Shown piece by piece: positions 4,818-12,110 of a stretch of 15,725 nt of DNA. The stretch comes from JAMCZU01 sp964479405. GTDB taxonomy: Bacteria > Patescibacteriota > UBA1384 > UBA12157 > JAENIV01. A program made the translations under genes and the position numbers. The notes under the pieces were generated by a model. That model searched no databases. It was not told the DNA's origin and saw nothing but the letters and a program-made list of their open reading frames with translations. The stretch lies in NCBI GenBank assembly GCA_964479405.1, contig CAYZMA010000024.1, forward strand, positions 1 through 15,725, given 5' to 3'. Position 1 is the stretch's first letter; every line of letters starts with the position of its first letter.

Positions 4818-5750
4818 ATGATCCTATTTTTCTATGGTCAAGATTCGTATAGAATCAGGCAAAAATTAAATCAGTTGAAAGAGAAATTTATTTCTTCTTC
4901 TTTGGGTGATACCAATTTGGCGGTTATAGATGGTCAGACAGCTACTTTTCCGGAAATAGCCCGTCAAATTTTGGCAATACCTTTTTTGTCAAAAAAAAGA
5001 CTGGTGATTATTGAGGGAATATTAACTGGTGGTAAAAAATCCGCAATAAACGGAGAGATTCAGCAAAAAGTTGGTGATTTTCTCAAGAAAGTTCCTGAAT
5101 CTACGGTGGTAGTTTTTGTTGAATTTAGTTTGCCTGATAGGCGGACATCGCTTTTCAAGAAACTTAACCAGTCGGGTCAGTTTCAGGAATTCAAATTTCT
5201 TGAAGGTGAGAATTTACGCCGTTTTATTCGTCAAGAAGTTGATCGTCGCGGAGGTAAAATTGAGACTGCCGAAATTACAAAATTGGTTGAATATGTTGGT
5301 AATGACTTTTGGCGCATGACTAACGAACTGGACAAACTTATAGCTTATGACAAGCAAATTACTGTAGATAATATTGAACTTTTGGTTCAATCGCAGGTTC
5401 AGACTAATATCTTTGAGTTGATTGAAAAAGTGGCTCACAAGCAAACAGCCAGAGCTCTTCAGGAATTATATAAATTATTGGGCGAAGGTTCGGCGGAAAT
5501 TTATATTTTAACAATGATTGTTTATCAGTACCGAAATCTTTTGGTTGTCAAAGATGCTCAAGAACGAGGTCAAAAAGTTGCTCTTCACCCGTTTGTCCTC
5601 GGAAAAACCATGGTTTTAACAGGTAAATATCAACTTTTGGAACTTAAAAATATTTATAAAAGATTGCTTTATTTTGAAAGCGCGATAAAAGTTGGTAAAA
5701 TAGAAAGCAGACTTGCATTAGAGTTGCTAGTGTTTGAATTGACAAGGTAG
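4818..5750 (+). CDS. holA: DNA polymerase III subunit delta
   Basis: This 310-residue protein is the clamp-loader delta subunit, which opens the beta sliding clamp during replication. The N-terminus MILFFYGQDSYRIRQKLNQLKEKF fits the family start (LxYGxDxYxI). It is followed by the RecA-like-fold core with SKKRLVIIEGIL and STVVVFVEFSLPDRRTSLFKKL, the helical lid (LRRFIRQEVDRRGGKIETAEITKLVEYVGNDFWRMTNELDKLIAY), and the C-terminal collar domain (NIFELIEKVAHKQTARALQELYKLL...EIYILTMIVYQYRNLLVVKDA). As in all delta subunits, there is no functional Walker A motif. An upstream ATG at 4779 is open, but the one at 4818 has AAGGGAAG correctly placed and begins at the conserved strand. The stop overlaps the ribosome site of the next gene, so the pair is translationally coupled. 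Confidence 0.92.
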   Translation: MILFFYGQDSYRIRQKLNQLKEKFISSSLGDTNLAVIDGQTATFPEIARQILAIPFLSKKRLVIIEGILTGGKKSAINGEIQQKVGDFLKKVPESTVVVFVEFSLPDRRTSLFKKLNQSGQFQEFKFLEGENLRRFIRQEVDRRGGKIETAEITKLVEYVGNDFWRMTNELDKLIAYDKQITVDNIELLVQSQVQTNIFELIEKVAHKQTARALQELYKLLGEGSAEIYILTMIVYQYRNLLVVKDAQERGQKVALHPFVLGKTMVLTGKYQLLELKNIYKRLLYFESAIKVGKIESRLALELLVFELTR

Positions 5751-5758
5751 GAGGGTAT

Positions 5759-7276
5759 TTGAAAGGTTGGGATCTTTTTAAGACACTCGTTTCAGAGACA
5801 GGCTTTTATAAAAAGAAAGTTCTCTTCTTTTTGATAATTGTTGTTGTGAGTTTAACTTTTGGTTTTATGTGGCAACAGTATCGCACTGTGGAAGCCTCGG
5901 TAGATTTTACAACCCCTAAATCAGGTTATTTGTCTCAAGTAAAAATGGATATTGTTATTAATGAAAATGCCGAAGTTCTAATTAATGGCAAGAAGACCAA
6001 CAATGTTTTAAAGTTCTATGAAAATTTTGACGAAGTAAAAATTTTGGTTTTTAATTCACCCGGTTATTTTGTCCAAAATTTTCAAGCAACCGTAACTTTG
6101 CCGAAAGCCCAATCTCAAAGCGTCCGACAGATAATTTATGCCGTTCATGGCGTTGGTTCAAACAAAGCGAGCGTTATTGATTCGCAAACTTTGTTTTATG
6201 AGGTTTCCGACATTTCGCCACAAGGAGTAGTTACAATTGTCGCCGATCTGCCTAAAGGCATGATTAAGCCGAGTTTTTGGCAGAAATTAATGTTTCAACT
6301 CGGAGAATTGCCCCTTAAATCTTGGTTTTATGTCAGTGTGGCTTTGCCTTTAATCACCATTATTTTAATGATCATTATGATTGTTAAACGGCGCGCCGCC
6401 CAAATATTTTCTATAACTTCCGAACAAAAAAACTTGCCTTCTAAAGAATTACCGGCGGTAGTTGGTGTTTTGGTTGACGGGGCAGTCGGAGCGCGGGAAA
6501 TTACTGCAACCTTGATTGATTTGGCGCTTCGCGGTTTTATTTTAATTATTAATAAAGGTAATGGCGAGTTTAACTTTGGCAAGCTCCGGGCTGATGATAT
6601 TGAAAAAACAACTGGACTTTTACCTTTTGAAAAAGCTTTGCTTTCAAAAATATTTTTAGAACCAGCTTATAAAAGTTCATTAACAGATGTGGAAATGCGA
6701 ATTGGCCGGCATATTTTTTCGCGCAAGATTGCCCAGTTTTATTTGGGCATTTATAATTTTGCCACCGGAAAAGGTTATTTTGTTCGCAACCCGGCTAAAG
6801 TTCATTTGGTTTATAAATATCTTGGCATTGCCTTATTATTTGTATCTTTAATTGGTTTTGCTATTGGAGCAATTACCGCCGCCGATCCTAAATTTGGTTT
6901 GCTTTTTTGGGTTGGCGGAATGGTGGCCGCCTTTTTCGTTATTAAACTTTCGCCGTTTATGCCGGCGCGTTCGCCCCTTGGTACCGCCGAACTTAAAAAA
7001 TGGCTGGCTTTTCGTAAATATCTGTCAAGCAAAAAACCGCTTAAGGGAGAAGATGCCTTACTAGGCAAATTTGAAGAATATCTGCCTTATGCGGTTGTTT
7101 TAGGGGTTGAAGTTGATTGGGCTCACAAATTTTTAGACGATCCTTTCACCACGCCTCCTTGGTATAATTCGGTGGAAAGAGTTGTTACTTTAGAGAGTTT
7201 TGTCGGCGAATTTTTCCCATTTATCGGCTATGTCGCCAAAAATTTAGCTCGTTCTCACGAACCGACGGTGGAGTAA
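5759..7276 (+). CDS. DUF2207-type predicted membrane protein
   Basis: This 505-residue protein starts with TTG, preceded by AGGAGGG that overlaps the holA stop. Residues about 21-37 form a membrane anchor. Next comes an extracytoplasmic beta-rich region (about 45-180) with DIVINENAEVLING, an arrangement typical of DUF2207, then a second membrane helix (about 188-209). The cytoplasmic DUF2207 core includes VGAREITATLIDLALRGFILI. A hairpin of two more helices lies at about 352-398, and the C-terminal cytoplasmic tail carries PLGTAELKKWLAFRKYL. The family's role is unknown; envelope function is likely. Expression appears tied to holA through overlap of signals, though no functional link is known. 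A weak, imperfect terminator-like inverted repeat follows. Confidence 0.83.
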   Translation: MKGWDLFKTLVSETGFYKKKVLFFLIIVVVSLTFGFMWQQYRTVEASVDFTTPKSGYLSQVKMDIVINENAEVLINGKKTNNVLKFYENFDEVKILVFNSPGYFVQNFQATVTLPKAQSQSVRQIIYAVHGVGSNKASVIDSQTLFYEVSDISPQGVVTIVADLPKGMIKPSFWQKLMFQLGELPLKSWFYVSVALPLITIILMIIMIVKRRAAQIFSITSEQKNLPSKELPAVVGVLVDGAVGAREITATLIDLALRGFILIINKGNGEFNFGKLRADDIEKTTGLLPFEKALLSKIFLEPAYKSSLTDVEMRIGRHIFSRKIAQFYLGIYNFATGKGYFVRNPAKVHLVYKYLGIALLFVSLIGFAIGAITAADPKFGLLFWVGGMVAAFFVIKLSPFMPARSPLGTAELKKWLAFRKYLSSKKPLKGEDALLGKFEEYLPYAVVLGVEVDWAHKFLDDPFTTPPWYNSVERVVTLESFVGEFFPFIGYVAKNLARSHEPTVE

Positions 7277-7357
7277 ATGGACGAATGGATTAATAGATAA
7301 ATAGAAGAATAGAGGTGCCAGGTTATCCCTATTTATCCATTTATCTATTCATCTATT
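7277..7357. repeat. AT-rich inverted repeat between convergent genes
   Basis: Octamer-like units (AATAGATA/AATGGATA) occur on both sides of a centre near 7320 in opposite orientation. AATAGATAAATAGAAGAATAG (7295-7315) is matched by the reverse complement of the stretch at about 7330-7350 with three mismatches. The long imperfect hairpin lies between the DUF2207 and lepB 3' ends and reaches into the lepB stop region. It may act as a bidirectional terminator or may be a degenerate palindromic repeat. Confidence 0.5.
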
Positions 7358-7944
7358 TTTCCGTAGAACTGAATTGGCCAGAGGACAAACCAAGGTTTGC
7401 CAATTAGGTCTCTTTGAGGAGCGATGCCCCAGACGCGGGAGTCGGAAGAATTAAGACGATTGTCGCCGAGTAAAAAATAATCTTCGCTCCCTAGTTGTTT
7501 GGTCATTTCCGGATAAGTTTGAGTGCCGGGAGGAAGATAGGGTTCGGCAAGTTTGACATTATTGATATAAACATTACCTTTGGAAATGGTCACTTTTTCA
7601 CCGGGCAGACCGATAATTCTTTTAATATATTTAACATGTTCCGGATCGCCAGGAAACCTTAAAATAACCGGATCGCTTCGCTTTGGGGAGCCAAAAAGAT
7701 AAGTCCAGCGATTGGCAATAATAAATTCGCCTGAATGAAAATTTGGTTCCATGCTTTGACCATCAACAATAGAAAAAGTGGCTATAAAAAAATGAATCAG
7801 AGTGCTAAGAACAACTAAAACAATCAACCACTTGGTTAATTCATAAACGCAACCGGTGCCGTAAAAAAACTTTTGCCAAGGCGAAAGTTTCGGCGGCGCC
7901 GGCGTCATTGCCTCGGCTGGATTAGTGCAAGAATCTTGATTCAT
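7345..7944 (-). CDS. lepB: Signal peptidase I
   Basis: This membrane serine protease removes signal peptides on the outer face of the membrane. A single helix (WLIVLVVLSTLIHFFIATF, about residues 39-57) precedes the catalytic block GQSMEP, with nucleophile S64. The general-base lysine K108 is in YIKRIIGLPGE, and the box-E motif GDNRLNSSDSRVWG follows. The length (199) is at the short end for the family, as in Gram-positive enzymes, with a proline-rich cytoplasmic N-terminus. I prefer the ATG at 7944 because AAAGG lies six bases before it; the ATG at 7950 directly abuts that site and would add two residues. It follows rpsT by about 18 bases and is probably cotranscribed. It would process lipid-free exported proteins, not the lipoprotein at 11671. 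Confidence 0.93.
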   Translation of the reverse strand: MNQDSCTNPAEAMTPAPPKLSPWQKFFYGTGCVYELTKWLIVLVVLSTLIHFFIATFSIVDGQSMEPNFHSGEFIIANRWTYLFGSPKRSDPVILRFPGDPEHVKYIKRIIGLPGEKVTISKGNVYINNVKLAEPYLPPGTQTYPEMTKQLGSEDYFLLGDNRLNSSDSRVWGIAPQRDLIGKPWFVLWPIQFYGKIDE

Positions 7945-7962
7945 CCCCATCCTTTTATAAAA

Positions 7963-8316
7963 TTACTTTTTAGAGCTTATTTTGGGTTTAATAACTAGTT
8001 TTTTGGTTGTCTTTGGTTTTTCTGTTACTTTTGTCTTTTTAATTTTTGAATTGTCATTTTGAGATTTGGATTTTGAGGTTTGGATTTTTTTTGGCGTGCC
8101 GAATTTCTTCGCTAACCTTGATTTCAAGTGTCCAGCTTTGTTTTTAGAAATAATGTGCCGTTTAGCCATTTTATCAATGGTAGAGATAGTTTCGTTGGTA
8201 TTTTCTTTACTGACCTTTTTTAACGAAAATTTTAGTTTATTTTTCAAAACCAAATTGTGAGCGCGTTTGCGCTCCGATGAAACATAAGCTTTTTTAGCTG
8301 ATTTAGTAATAGGCAA
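7963..8316 (-). CDS. rpsT: Ribosomal protein S20 with lysine-rich tail
   Basis: S20 binds 16S rRNA early in small-subunit assembly. Residues 1-72 match the family (MPITKSAKKAYVSSERKRAHNLVLKNKLKFSLKKV ... HIISKNKAGHLKSRLAKKF), covering the usual three-helix bundle; E. coli S20 has 87 residues. Residues 73-117 form a repetitive lysine/serine/threonine tail absent from classic S20. The start is TTG, with a strong GGGAGG five bases upstream. Part of the tail (near residues 77-87) is encoded by a 14-bp tandem repeat (8056-8083) that looks like intergenic repeat DNA taken into the frame, so the tail may have arisen from a repeat insertion. It is first in a likely rpsT-lepB unit. Confidence 0.93.
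   Translation of the reverse strand: MPITKSAKKAYVSSERKRAHNLVLKNKLKFSLKKVSKENTNETISTIDKMAKRHIISKNKAGHLKSRLAKKFGTPKKIQTSKSKSQNDNSKIKKTKVTEKPKTTKKLVIKPKISSKK
8056..8083. repeat. 14-bp tandem repeat in the rpsT tail
   Basis: ATTTTGAGATTTGG (8056-8069) is followed directly by ATTTTGAGGTTTGG (8070-8083), 13 of 14 identical. The unit length is not a multiple of three, so the copies are read in different frames. The upstream GTCATTTTGAG (8053-8063) resembles the GTCAT ends of the elements in the exonuclease gene. Confidence 0.7.
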
Positions 8317-8329
8317 GATAACCTCCCAG

Positions 8330-8452
8330 AATGACCAATTTCTAATTATTCTAATTGATCTAAAGAATGTCTAATGATTAAATGACCAAATATTTTAGAT
8401 ATTAGTCATTTTAGGATTAGGATTTGATTAGAAATTAGGTTAATTGGTCATT
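8330..8452. repeat. Long palindromic AT-rich repeat in the divergent spacer
   Basis: The stretch is bounded by a perfect 11-bp inverted pair, AATGACCAATT (8330-8340) and AATTGGTCATT (8442-8452). TCTAAT and ATTAGA stretches and a central AATGACC / AGTCATT repeat it in both orientations. It lies between rpsT and the DHH gene on divergent strands. It has no supported frame and looks like a non-coding palindromic element. Confidence 0.6.
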
Positions 8453-8460
8453 AGAAATTT

Positions 8461-8484
8461 GTTAATTCAGTTTACTGAATTAAC
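8461..8484. promoter_or_regulatory. Perfect 10-bp inverted repeat, possible operator
   Basis: GTTAATTCAG (8461-8470) and CTGAATTAAC (8475-8484) are exact reverse complements around TTTA, 20 bases before the -35 box of the DHH gene. There is no gene end nearby, so a terminator makes little sense. A dimeric regulator site, or part of the adjoining repeat, is possible. Confidence 0.4.
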
Positions 8485-8504
8485 TTTATCATACTCTCTT
8501 ACCC

Positions 8505-8534
8505 TTGACAAGAGGCTTGTTATTTTGTTATCCT
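8505..8534 (+). promoter_or_regulatory. Promoter of the DHH phosphoesterase gene, near-leaderless
   Basis: TTGACA (8505-8510), an 18-bp spacer and TATCCT (8529-8534) preceded by TGT (8526-8528) give a strong extended -10 promoter. The -10 box ends eight bases before the ATG at 8543, so the transcript should begin at or just before the start codon. No Shine-Dalgarno site is present. Confidence 0.65.
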
Positions 8535-8542
8535 ATAAAGCT

Positions 8543-9706
8543 ATGGAATTAACACCCAAACAACAAACAACTGAACAAATTAAAGCGGCTAAGAAAATTT
8601 TGCTTTTAACTCATACCAGCCCCGATGGCGATGCTCTCGGATCTCTTTTAGCTTTGTCTTTAGTTTTAAAACAACTTGATAAGGAAGTGACGGCGGTAGT
8701 GCCGGATCAAATTGCCGCTTCTTTGAAATTTTTGCCTAATATTTCCGAAATTTTAAAAAGTTTTACTTTTGCCAAAGATTTTGTCATTACCGTTGATACT
8801 TCCAAAGTTCAGGTTGATCGTTTGGGTTATAAACATATTCCTCAAGAAAATAAACTTAATATTGTTATTACGCCGGTTGGAGGGAGTTTTGAGGAAAAAG
8901 ATGTAACTTTTTCTCACGGTTCGCCCAAATTTGATCTGATGATTGTTCTAGATTCGCCCGATTTAGAGCGACTTGGTTCCTTGTACGACAGCCAAAGCAA
9001 TCTTTTTTACGAAACGCCGGTTATAAATATTGATCATCATGCTGGCAATGACTTTTTTGGCAAAATTAACTGGGTAGATTTGACAGCGACTTCCACAGCG
9101 GAAATTCTTGTTTCTTTGGTTGAATCTTTGTCGCGGGAAAAGGCGCTCTTAAATGAAGATGTCGCGACAGCCTTGCTAACTGGTATTATTACCGATACGG
9201 GCAGTTTTCAAAATGTTAATACAACGCCTAAATCTTTGACCGTCGCCGCTCAACTAGTAGCGGCTGGTGGTCGTCAGCAAGAAATTATCCGTCATATTTT
9301 CAAGACCAAACCGTTGTCAACTTTAAAGCTTTGGGGCAAAATTTTGGCAAAAATCCAGTCCGAGCCGGAACTTCGTTTTGTTTGGTCAAAAATTGAAAGA
9401 AATGATTTTGTGGAAACTGGAGCTGAAGAAGCGGAAACAACCGGTATTATTGATGAACTTTTAAAAAGCGCTCCCGATATTGATTTTGCTATGCTTATTA
9501 CCGAGCGTCAAGATGGCGTTCATGGGTCGCTTAGAGCAGTTTCGCCCGGGGTGGATGTTTCAGCTATTGCCAAACTTTTTGGCGGTGGCGGGCATGAAGC
9601 GGCCTCGGCTTTTCAAATGTATGGCGCTAATTTAGTTGATAAAGAGCCGGAAATCCTTGAAAAAATCCGCGATTATCAGAGAAAAAGAGCCGGTAGTTTG
9701 ATCTAA
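8543..9706 (+). CDS. DHH/DHHA1 phosphoesterase (nanoRNase/PAP phosphatase type)
   Basis: This 387-residue enzyme likely degrades short oligoribonucleotides or nucleotide phosphates such as pAp (NrnA-like). The metal-binding DHH domain shows HTSPDGDALGS (D28, D30), VLDSPDLERLG (D137), the DHH triad D164-H165-H166 and ITDTGSF (D218). The DHHA1 domain ends with the substrate-binding glycine motif GGGGHEAASAF (about 346-356). It is longer than B. subtilis NrnA, with extra sequence at about residues 80-130 between the first two metal motifs. An open ATG at 8444 is rejected because the extension spans the promoter and palindromes; the ATG at 8543 begins a normal N-terminus. With PNPase and the RNase Z-like protein nearby, the window is rich in RNA-turnover functions. 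Confidence 0.9.
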   Translation: MELTPKQQTTEQIKAAKKILLLTHTSPDGDALGSLLALSLVLKQLDKEVTAVVPDQIAASLKFLPNISEILKSFTFAKDFVITVDTSKVQVDRLGYKHIPQENKLNIVITPVGGSFEEKDVTFSHGSPKFDLMIVLDSPDLERLGSLYDSQSNLFYETPVINIDHHAGNDFFGKINWVDLTATSTAEILVSLVESLSREKALLNEDVATALLTGIITDTGSFQNVNTTPKSLTVAAQLVAAGGRQQEIIRHIFKTKPLSTLKLWGKILAKIQSEPELRFVWSKIERNDFVETGAEEAETTGIIDELLKSAPDIDFAMLITERQDGVHGSLRAVSPGVDVSAIAKLFGGGGHEAASAFQMYGANLVDKEPEILEKIRDYQRKRAGSLI

Positions 9707-9733
9707 TCGTACTTTTACAACAGGAGGAAAATC

Positions 9734-10585
9734 ATGATTAATCAAGTAGCGGAAGTAATAGTTGCCAGTTCAATGGTATTTACGGAACCAACTCAGATAG
9801 TAAGACATTTCTTAAAACTTGTTGATCAAGTCGGAGGAATTACGAACGAGATTGTCTATTGTGCCGTAAGTGAGCTTCAGTATAAATTGGACGAGAGTCC
9901 AACTGGTGCCCCAAGATTGTTGCTTGGAGTTGAGCTCACTTCAATCTTATGTGAGAAAGGCGAAAATCGGGTGGCGATAACTTCTGCGGTTGAGATAGTA
10001 TTGAAGCAATATTCCAAAGTTTTGTTGGAAATGATTTTAAGAAATGGTCGTCTTGTCGTTGGCAACGTTGAATCCTACGAAAATTTTTCCAAAGATGAAC
10101 ACGAGTTAGCGTTGGATATTGCCCACTTTATCACAATAAGTTTAGGGTATGATCCTACCGGAATAGGTAACACTCTAGTTAGGACAATTGTGGCGAGAGC
10201 GCCGGAGGAAGTATTGGAGGCAAAAATTTGCCAGCTTGAGTCGCCTGATTTTGGTGGAGATCAAAGAGCAAGTCGCGAAAGGTTCCATGAGGTTTTTGCT
10301 GGAGAATATCTTAAGCGATTTCATGGTCTATGGCAAGTTTTGACGCAACTGCGACATTCTTCGGAAACAAAAATGTTACCTAGAGACGAATGGGAATGTA
10401 ATACCTCAATGCCGGAAGAATTTCTTTGGAAAGAACTCTGGCGACTTTGCGAAGTTACAAACCCAACTTCAGATCAGCTACAACAGCGCCAACGTTTCAC
10501 CAGCGAGCTTATGCGGCGATATCCTAATGATGATACGGTAAAGGAGTGGTATAGCAATAACTTTGCTCATTTAATCACAACTTAA
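9734..10585 (+). CDS. Hypothetical protein, 283 aa
   Basis: I do not recognise a family. The protein is soluble and mostly helical, with no signal peptide or membrane helix. It is acidic with scattered tryptophans toward the C-terminus (LWQVLTQL, EFLWKELWRLCEV, EWYSNNF). The first 150 residues carry regularly spaced hydrophobic helices (TQIVRHFLKLVDQVGGITNEIVYCAVSELQYKL; LALDIAHFITISLGYDPTGIGNTLVRTIV), suggesting a helical-repeat or bundle fold. AGGAGG lies eight bases before the ATG, a canonical ribosome site unlike the leaderless DHH gene before it. The gap is only 27 bases with no terminator, so it is probably read from the DHH promoter. Tandem terminators follow. Confidence 0.7.
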   Translation: MINQVAEVIVASSMVFTEPTQIVRHFLKLVDQVGGITNEIVYCAVSELQYKLDESPTGAPRLLLGVELTSILCEKGENRVAITSAVEIVLKQYSKVLLEMILRNGRLVVGNVESYENFSKDEHELALDIAHFITISLGYDPTGIGNTLVRTIVARAPEEVLEAKICQLESPDFGGDQRASRERFHEVFAGEYLKRFHGLWQVLTQLRHSSETKMLPRDEWECNTSMPEEFLWKELWRLCEVTNPTSDQLQQRQRFTSELMRRYPNDDTVKEWYSNNFAHLITT

Positions 10586-10591
10586 CCAGTG

Positions 10592-10616
10592 GCCCCCACC
10601 TCAATGGGGGCTTTTT
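10592..10616 (+). terminator. Rho-independent terminator
   Basis: GCCCCCA (10592-10598) pairs with TGGGGGC (10605-10611) around a six-base loop, followed by five T. It lies eight bases after the stop of the 9734-10585 gene. Confidence 0.9.
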
Positions 10617-10664
10617 AAAACCTCCCTTTTTTCTGCTCGAGCGGTTTGAAGGGAGGTTTTTATT
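10617..10664 (+). terminator. Terminator, first copy of a duplicated 48-bp unit
   Basis: AACCTCCCTT pairs with AAGGGAGGTT, followed by a T-run. The loop contains the 8-bp palindrome GCTCGAGC. The unit is 47/48 identical to 11520-11567. It directly follows another complete terminator, so it is redundant for the upstream gene. Confidence 0.85.
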
Positions 10665-10676
10665 ACGAACTGTAGA

Positions 10677-10704
10677 TTGTGGGGATAAATTAAGATATGA
10701 TAAT
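10677..10704 (+). promoter_or_regulatory. Probable promoter of the 10721 gene
   Basis: TTGTGG (10677-10682), a 16-bp spacer and GATAAT (10699-10704) form a moderate match; TATGAT (10696-10701) and TATTAT nearby are alternatives. The gene follows two terminators, so it needs its own promoter in this gap. AAGGAG (10710-10715) is its ribosome site. Confidence 0.4.
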
Positions 10705-10720
10705 ATTATAAGGAGTAATT

Positions 10721-11503
10721 ATGACTACAGAGTTTAAAATTAGACCGTGGTTTTTATGGACTGGTATCGTAGTGCTTGTTTTAGCAATAGGGCTTGCCAC
10801 ATGGGACAAATATGGCAATAAAAATGTTTCCGCCCCTACCACTAATCCGACATCTCAAAAATCGGCCACTATTTCACCCTCGGCAAAAACAACAACCAGC
10901 CCAGATGCTACAGCTAATTGGAAGACTTTTAATTCCTCACTTGTTAATTTATCTTTCAAATACTCACCAGAAAGCAATTATCAAGAAAAAGATACAAACA
11001 CAGATGCCCAGCCATCTCAGCAATTAAAAGGAAAAGAGATATATTTCAGTGATGTCAATAAAAAATATCCTGATTTTGAGACAATCACTTCTGACTTTTC
11101 AATTGTTGATTCTGTATCTCATGATATTATATCCGGTAATTTAGATTCCAAAGATTCTTTTAAAGGAATTAGCTACTACGATAAACAATATCAAAAGATC
11201 ATTGAAAAAGAAAATGGAATATATCAAGTAATTGGATACGGAAATATGGAATGTAGCCCCACAACAGGATCGTTTTTAATCATTAAACCACCTTTAAATT
11301 CAGGTTTGAAATACATTTCTTTTTATTTGGGAAGTGGCGCAGAGTTTACGAAAGAAGATAGCACAACACAAGATATTTGCGAGATAAAATCCACCAGTAT
11401 TGAAAATAGAATAAACGATATACAAAATGGTAAAGTTTCAGAGATTTCTGATAATTTAGCAAAAGCGCTATTAATTGCAAAAACTTTTCTCTCTACTCAG
11501 TAA
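10721..11503 (+). CDS. Membrane-anchored extracytoplasmic protein, unknown
   Basis: This 260-residue protein has a short charged N-terminus, one membrane helix (WFLWTGIVVLVLAIGLATW, about 10-28) and then a Ser/Thr/Pro-rich, low-complexity linker (about 35-65). A globular domain opens with WKTFNSSLVNLSFKYSPES, a pattern I recall from many CPR surface proteins (WKTYxN..FSFKYP). The topology is probably N-in with the domain outside. The lack of a cleavage motif after the helix suggests an anchor, not a removed signal peptide. Two cysteines (C218 and one near 178, in MECSP) could form a disulphide. The ribosome site AAGGAG is well placed. The gene is flanked by two nearly identical terminators (10617-10664, 11520-11567), as if it were a cassette. 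Confidence 0.75.
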   Translation: MTTEFKIRPWFLWTGIVVLVLAIGLATWDKYGNKNVSAPTTNPTSQKSATISPSAKTTTSPDATANWKTFNSSLVNLSFKYSPESNYQEKDTNTDAQPSQQLKGKEIYFSDVNKKYPDFETITSDFSIVDSVSHDIISGNLDSKDSFKGISYYDKQYQKIIEKENGIYQVIGYGNMECSPTTGSFLIIKPPLNSGLKYISFYLGSGAEFTKEDSTTQDICEIKSTSIENRINDIQNGKVSEISDNLAKALLIAKTFLSTQ

Positions 11504-11519
11504 TTACTTTCCTGTCTCA

Positions 11520-11567
11520 AAAACCTCCCTTTTTTCTGCTCGAGCGGTTTGAGGGGAGGTTTTTATT
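11520..11567 (+). terminator. Terminator, second copy of the duplicated 48-bp unit
   Basis: It has the same stem, loop and tail as 10617-10664, with a single A/G difference in the descending arm that leaves a G-T pair. It lies 16 bases after the stop of the 10721-11503 gene and is that gene's only terminator. Confidence 0.88.
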
Positions 11568-11577
11568 GTAAAAAGGG

Positions 11578-11606
11578 TTGACATTTATCTTTTTTTGTAA
11601 TATACT
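11578..11606 (+). promoter_or_regulatory. Promoter of the lipoprotein gene
   Basis: TTGACA (11578-11583), a 17-bp spacer and TATACT (11601-11606) form a near-consensus promoter. It gives a leader of about 58 nt with a small hairpin (AACCT with AGGTT) and a strong GGGAGGTG ribosome site. Confidence 0.8.
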
Positions 11607-11670
11607 AATAAGTCTGAACCTTGAACTCGGATAGGTTTAGATAATATCTTTTGCATCTGGGAGGTGCTAC

Positions 11671-12093
11671 ATGAGAACGTTTGTTTGTGCTGTTTCGTTT
11701 GTAATTCTGGCAATTGTTGTTGGTTGTGGCGGTTGCAATAGCAACTCGTCCACACCATCTGTCAGCAGTTCTGGTGCAACCCTTGTGGTTACACTCGGCA
11801 AGGTTCAATCCGATAAGTCGAGCCTCAACAGATTACCGGATGCTAACGGAGTAACTGTTTTCCAAATGGGAGACGAGATTGCTCCTATGGTCTACGATAG
11901 TAAGATCGGGTATCCGGGAGGTATGGTTCAGAGTTGGTCGATTGTCTGCCCGGACGGGCATACGATGCAACAGAATAGCGATTACACTCTGTTTGCCGAA
12001 TATGTCGGTAACTACATCTTTGTCGCCGACTATAAAATAGGTGATAAAATCTATCATCCGCAAGCGAAATTGCGGATAGACCCGCCCAAATAG
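11671..12093 (+). CDS. Small secreted lipoprotein, unknown
   Basis: The 140-residue product starts MRTFVCAVSFVILAIVVGCGGC, a short basic n-region and a hydrophobic core ending in the lipobox VVGC, so C19 is the likely lipidated residue after signal peptidase II cleavage. A Ser/Thr-rich spacer follows (SNSSTPSVSSSG). The mature domain (about 36-140) is rich in beta-forming segments (ATLVVTLGKVQ, DYTLFAEYVGNYIFVADYKIGDKIYHPQAKLRI), suggesting an immunoglobulin-like or similar beta-sandwich. I recognise no family. It has its own strong promoter, a GGGAGG site six bases before the ATG and its own terminator, so it forms a separate, probably well-expressed unit. Confidence 0.78.
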   Translation: MRTFVCAVSFVILAIVVGCGGCNSNSSTPSVSSSGATLVVTLGKVQSDKSSLNRLPDANGVTVFQMGDEIAPMVYDSKIGYPGGMVQSWSIVCPDGHTMQQNSDYTLFAEYVGNYIFVADYKIGDKIYHPQAKLRIDPPK

Positions 12094-12110
12094 GGTAAGA
12101 ATCATCAAAG

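Noticed and set aside
5116..5444. Short frames on both strands inside holA
   Set aside because: They are contained within a well-supported clamp-loader gene and have no ribosome sites.
6811..7068. Overlapping frames on both strands inside the DUF2207 gene
   Set aside because: They are shadows of a conserved membrane-protein frame with no start signals of their own.
7277..7357. CRISPR-like array from repeated AATAGATA units
   Set aside because: The units are about 8 bp, adjacent without spacers, and form one imperfect inverted repeat.
8444..8542. Upstream start for the DHH phosphoesterase
   Set aside because: The extension spans a perfect palindrome and the TTGACA promoter; family homology begins after 8543.
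10617..11567. Terminator pair read as integron attC sites
   Set aside because: The core GTTRRRY/RYYYAAC sequences and unpaired bases typical of attC are missing; the T-run after a GC-rich stem is ordinary terminator structure, and no integrase is present.
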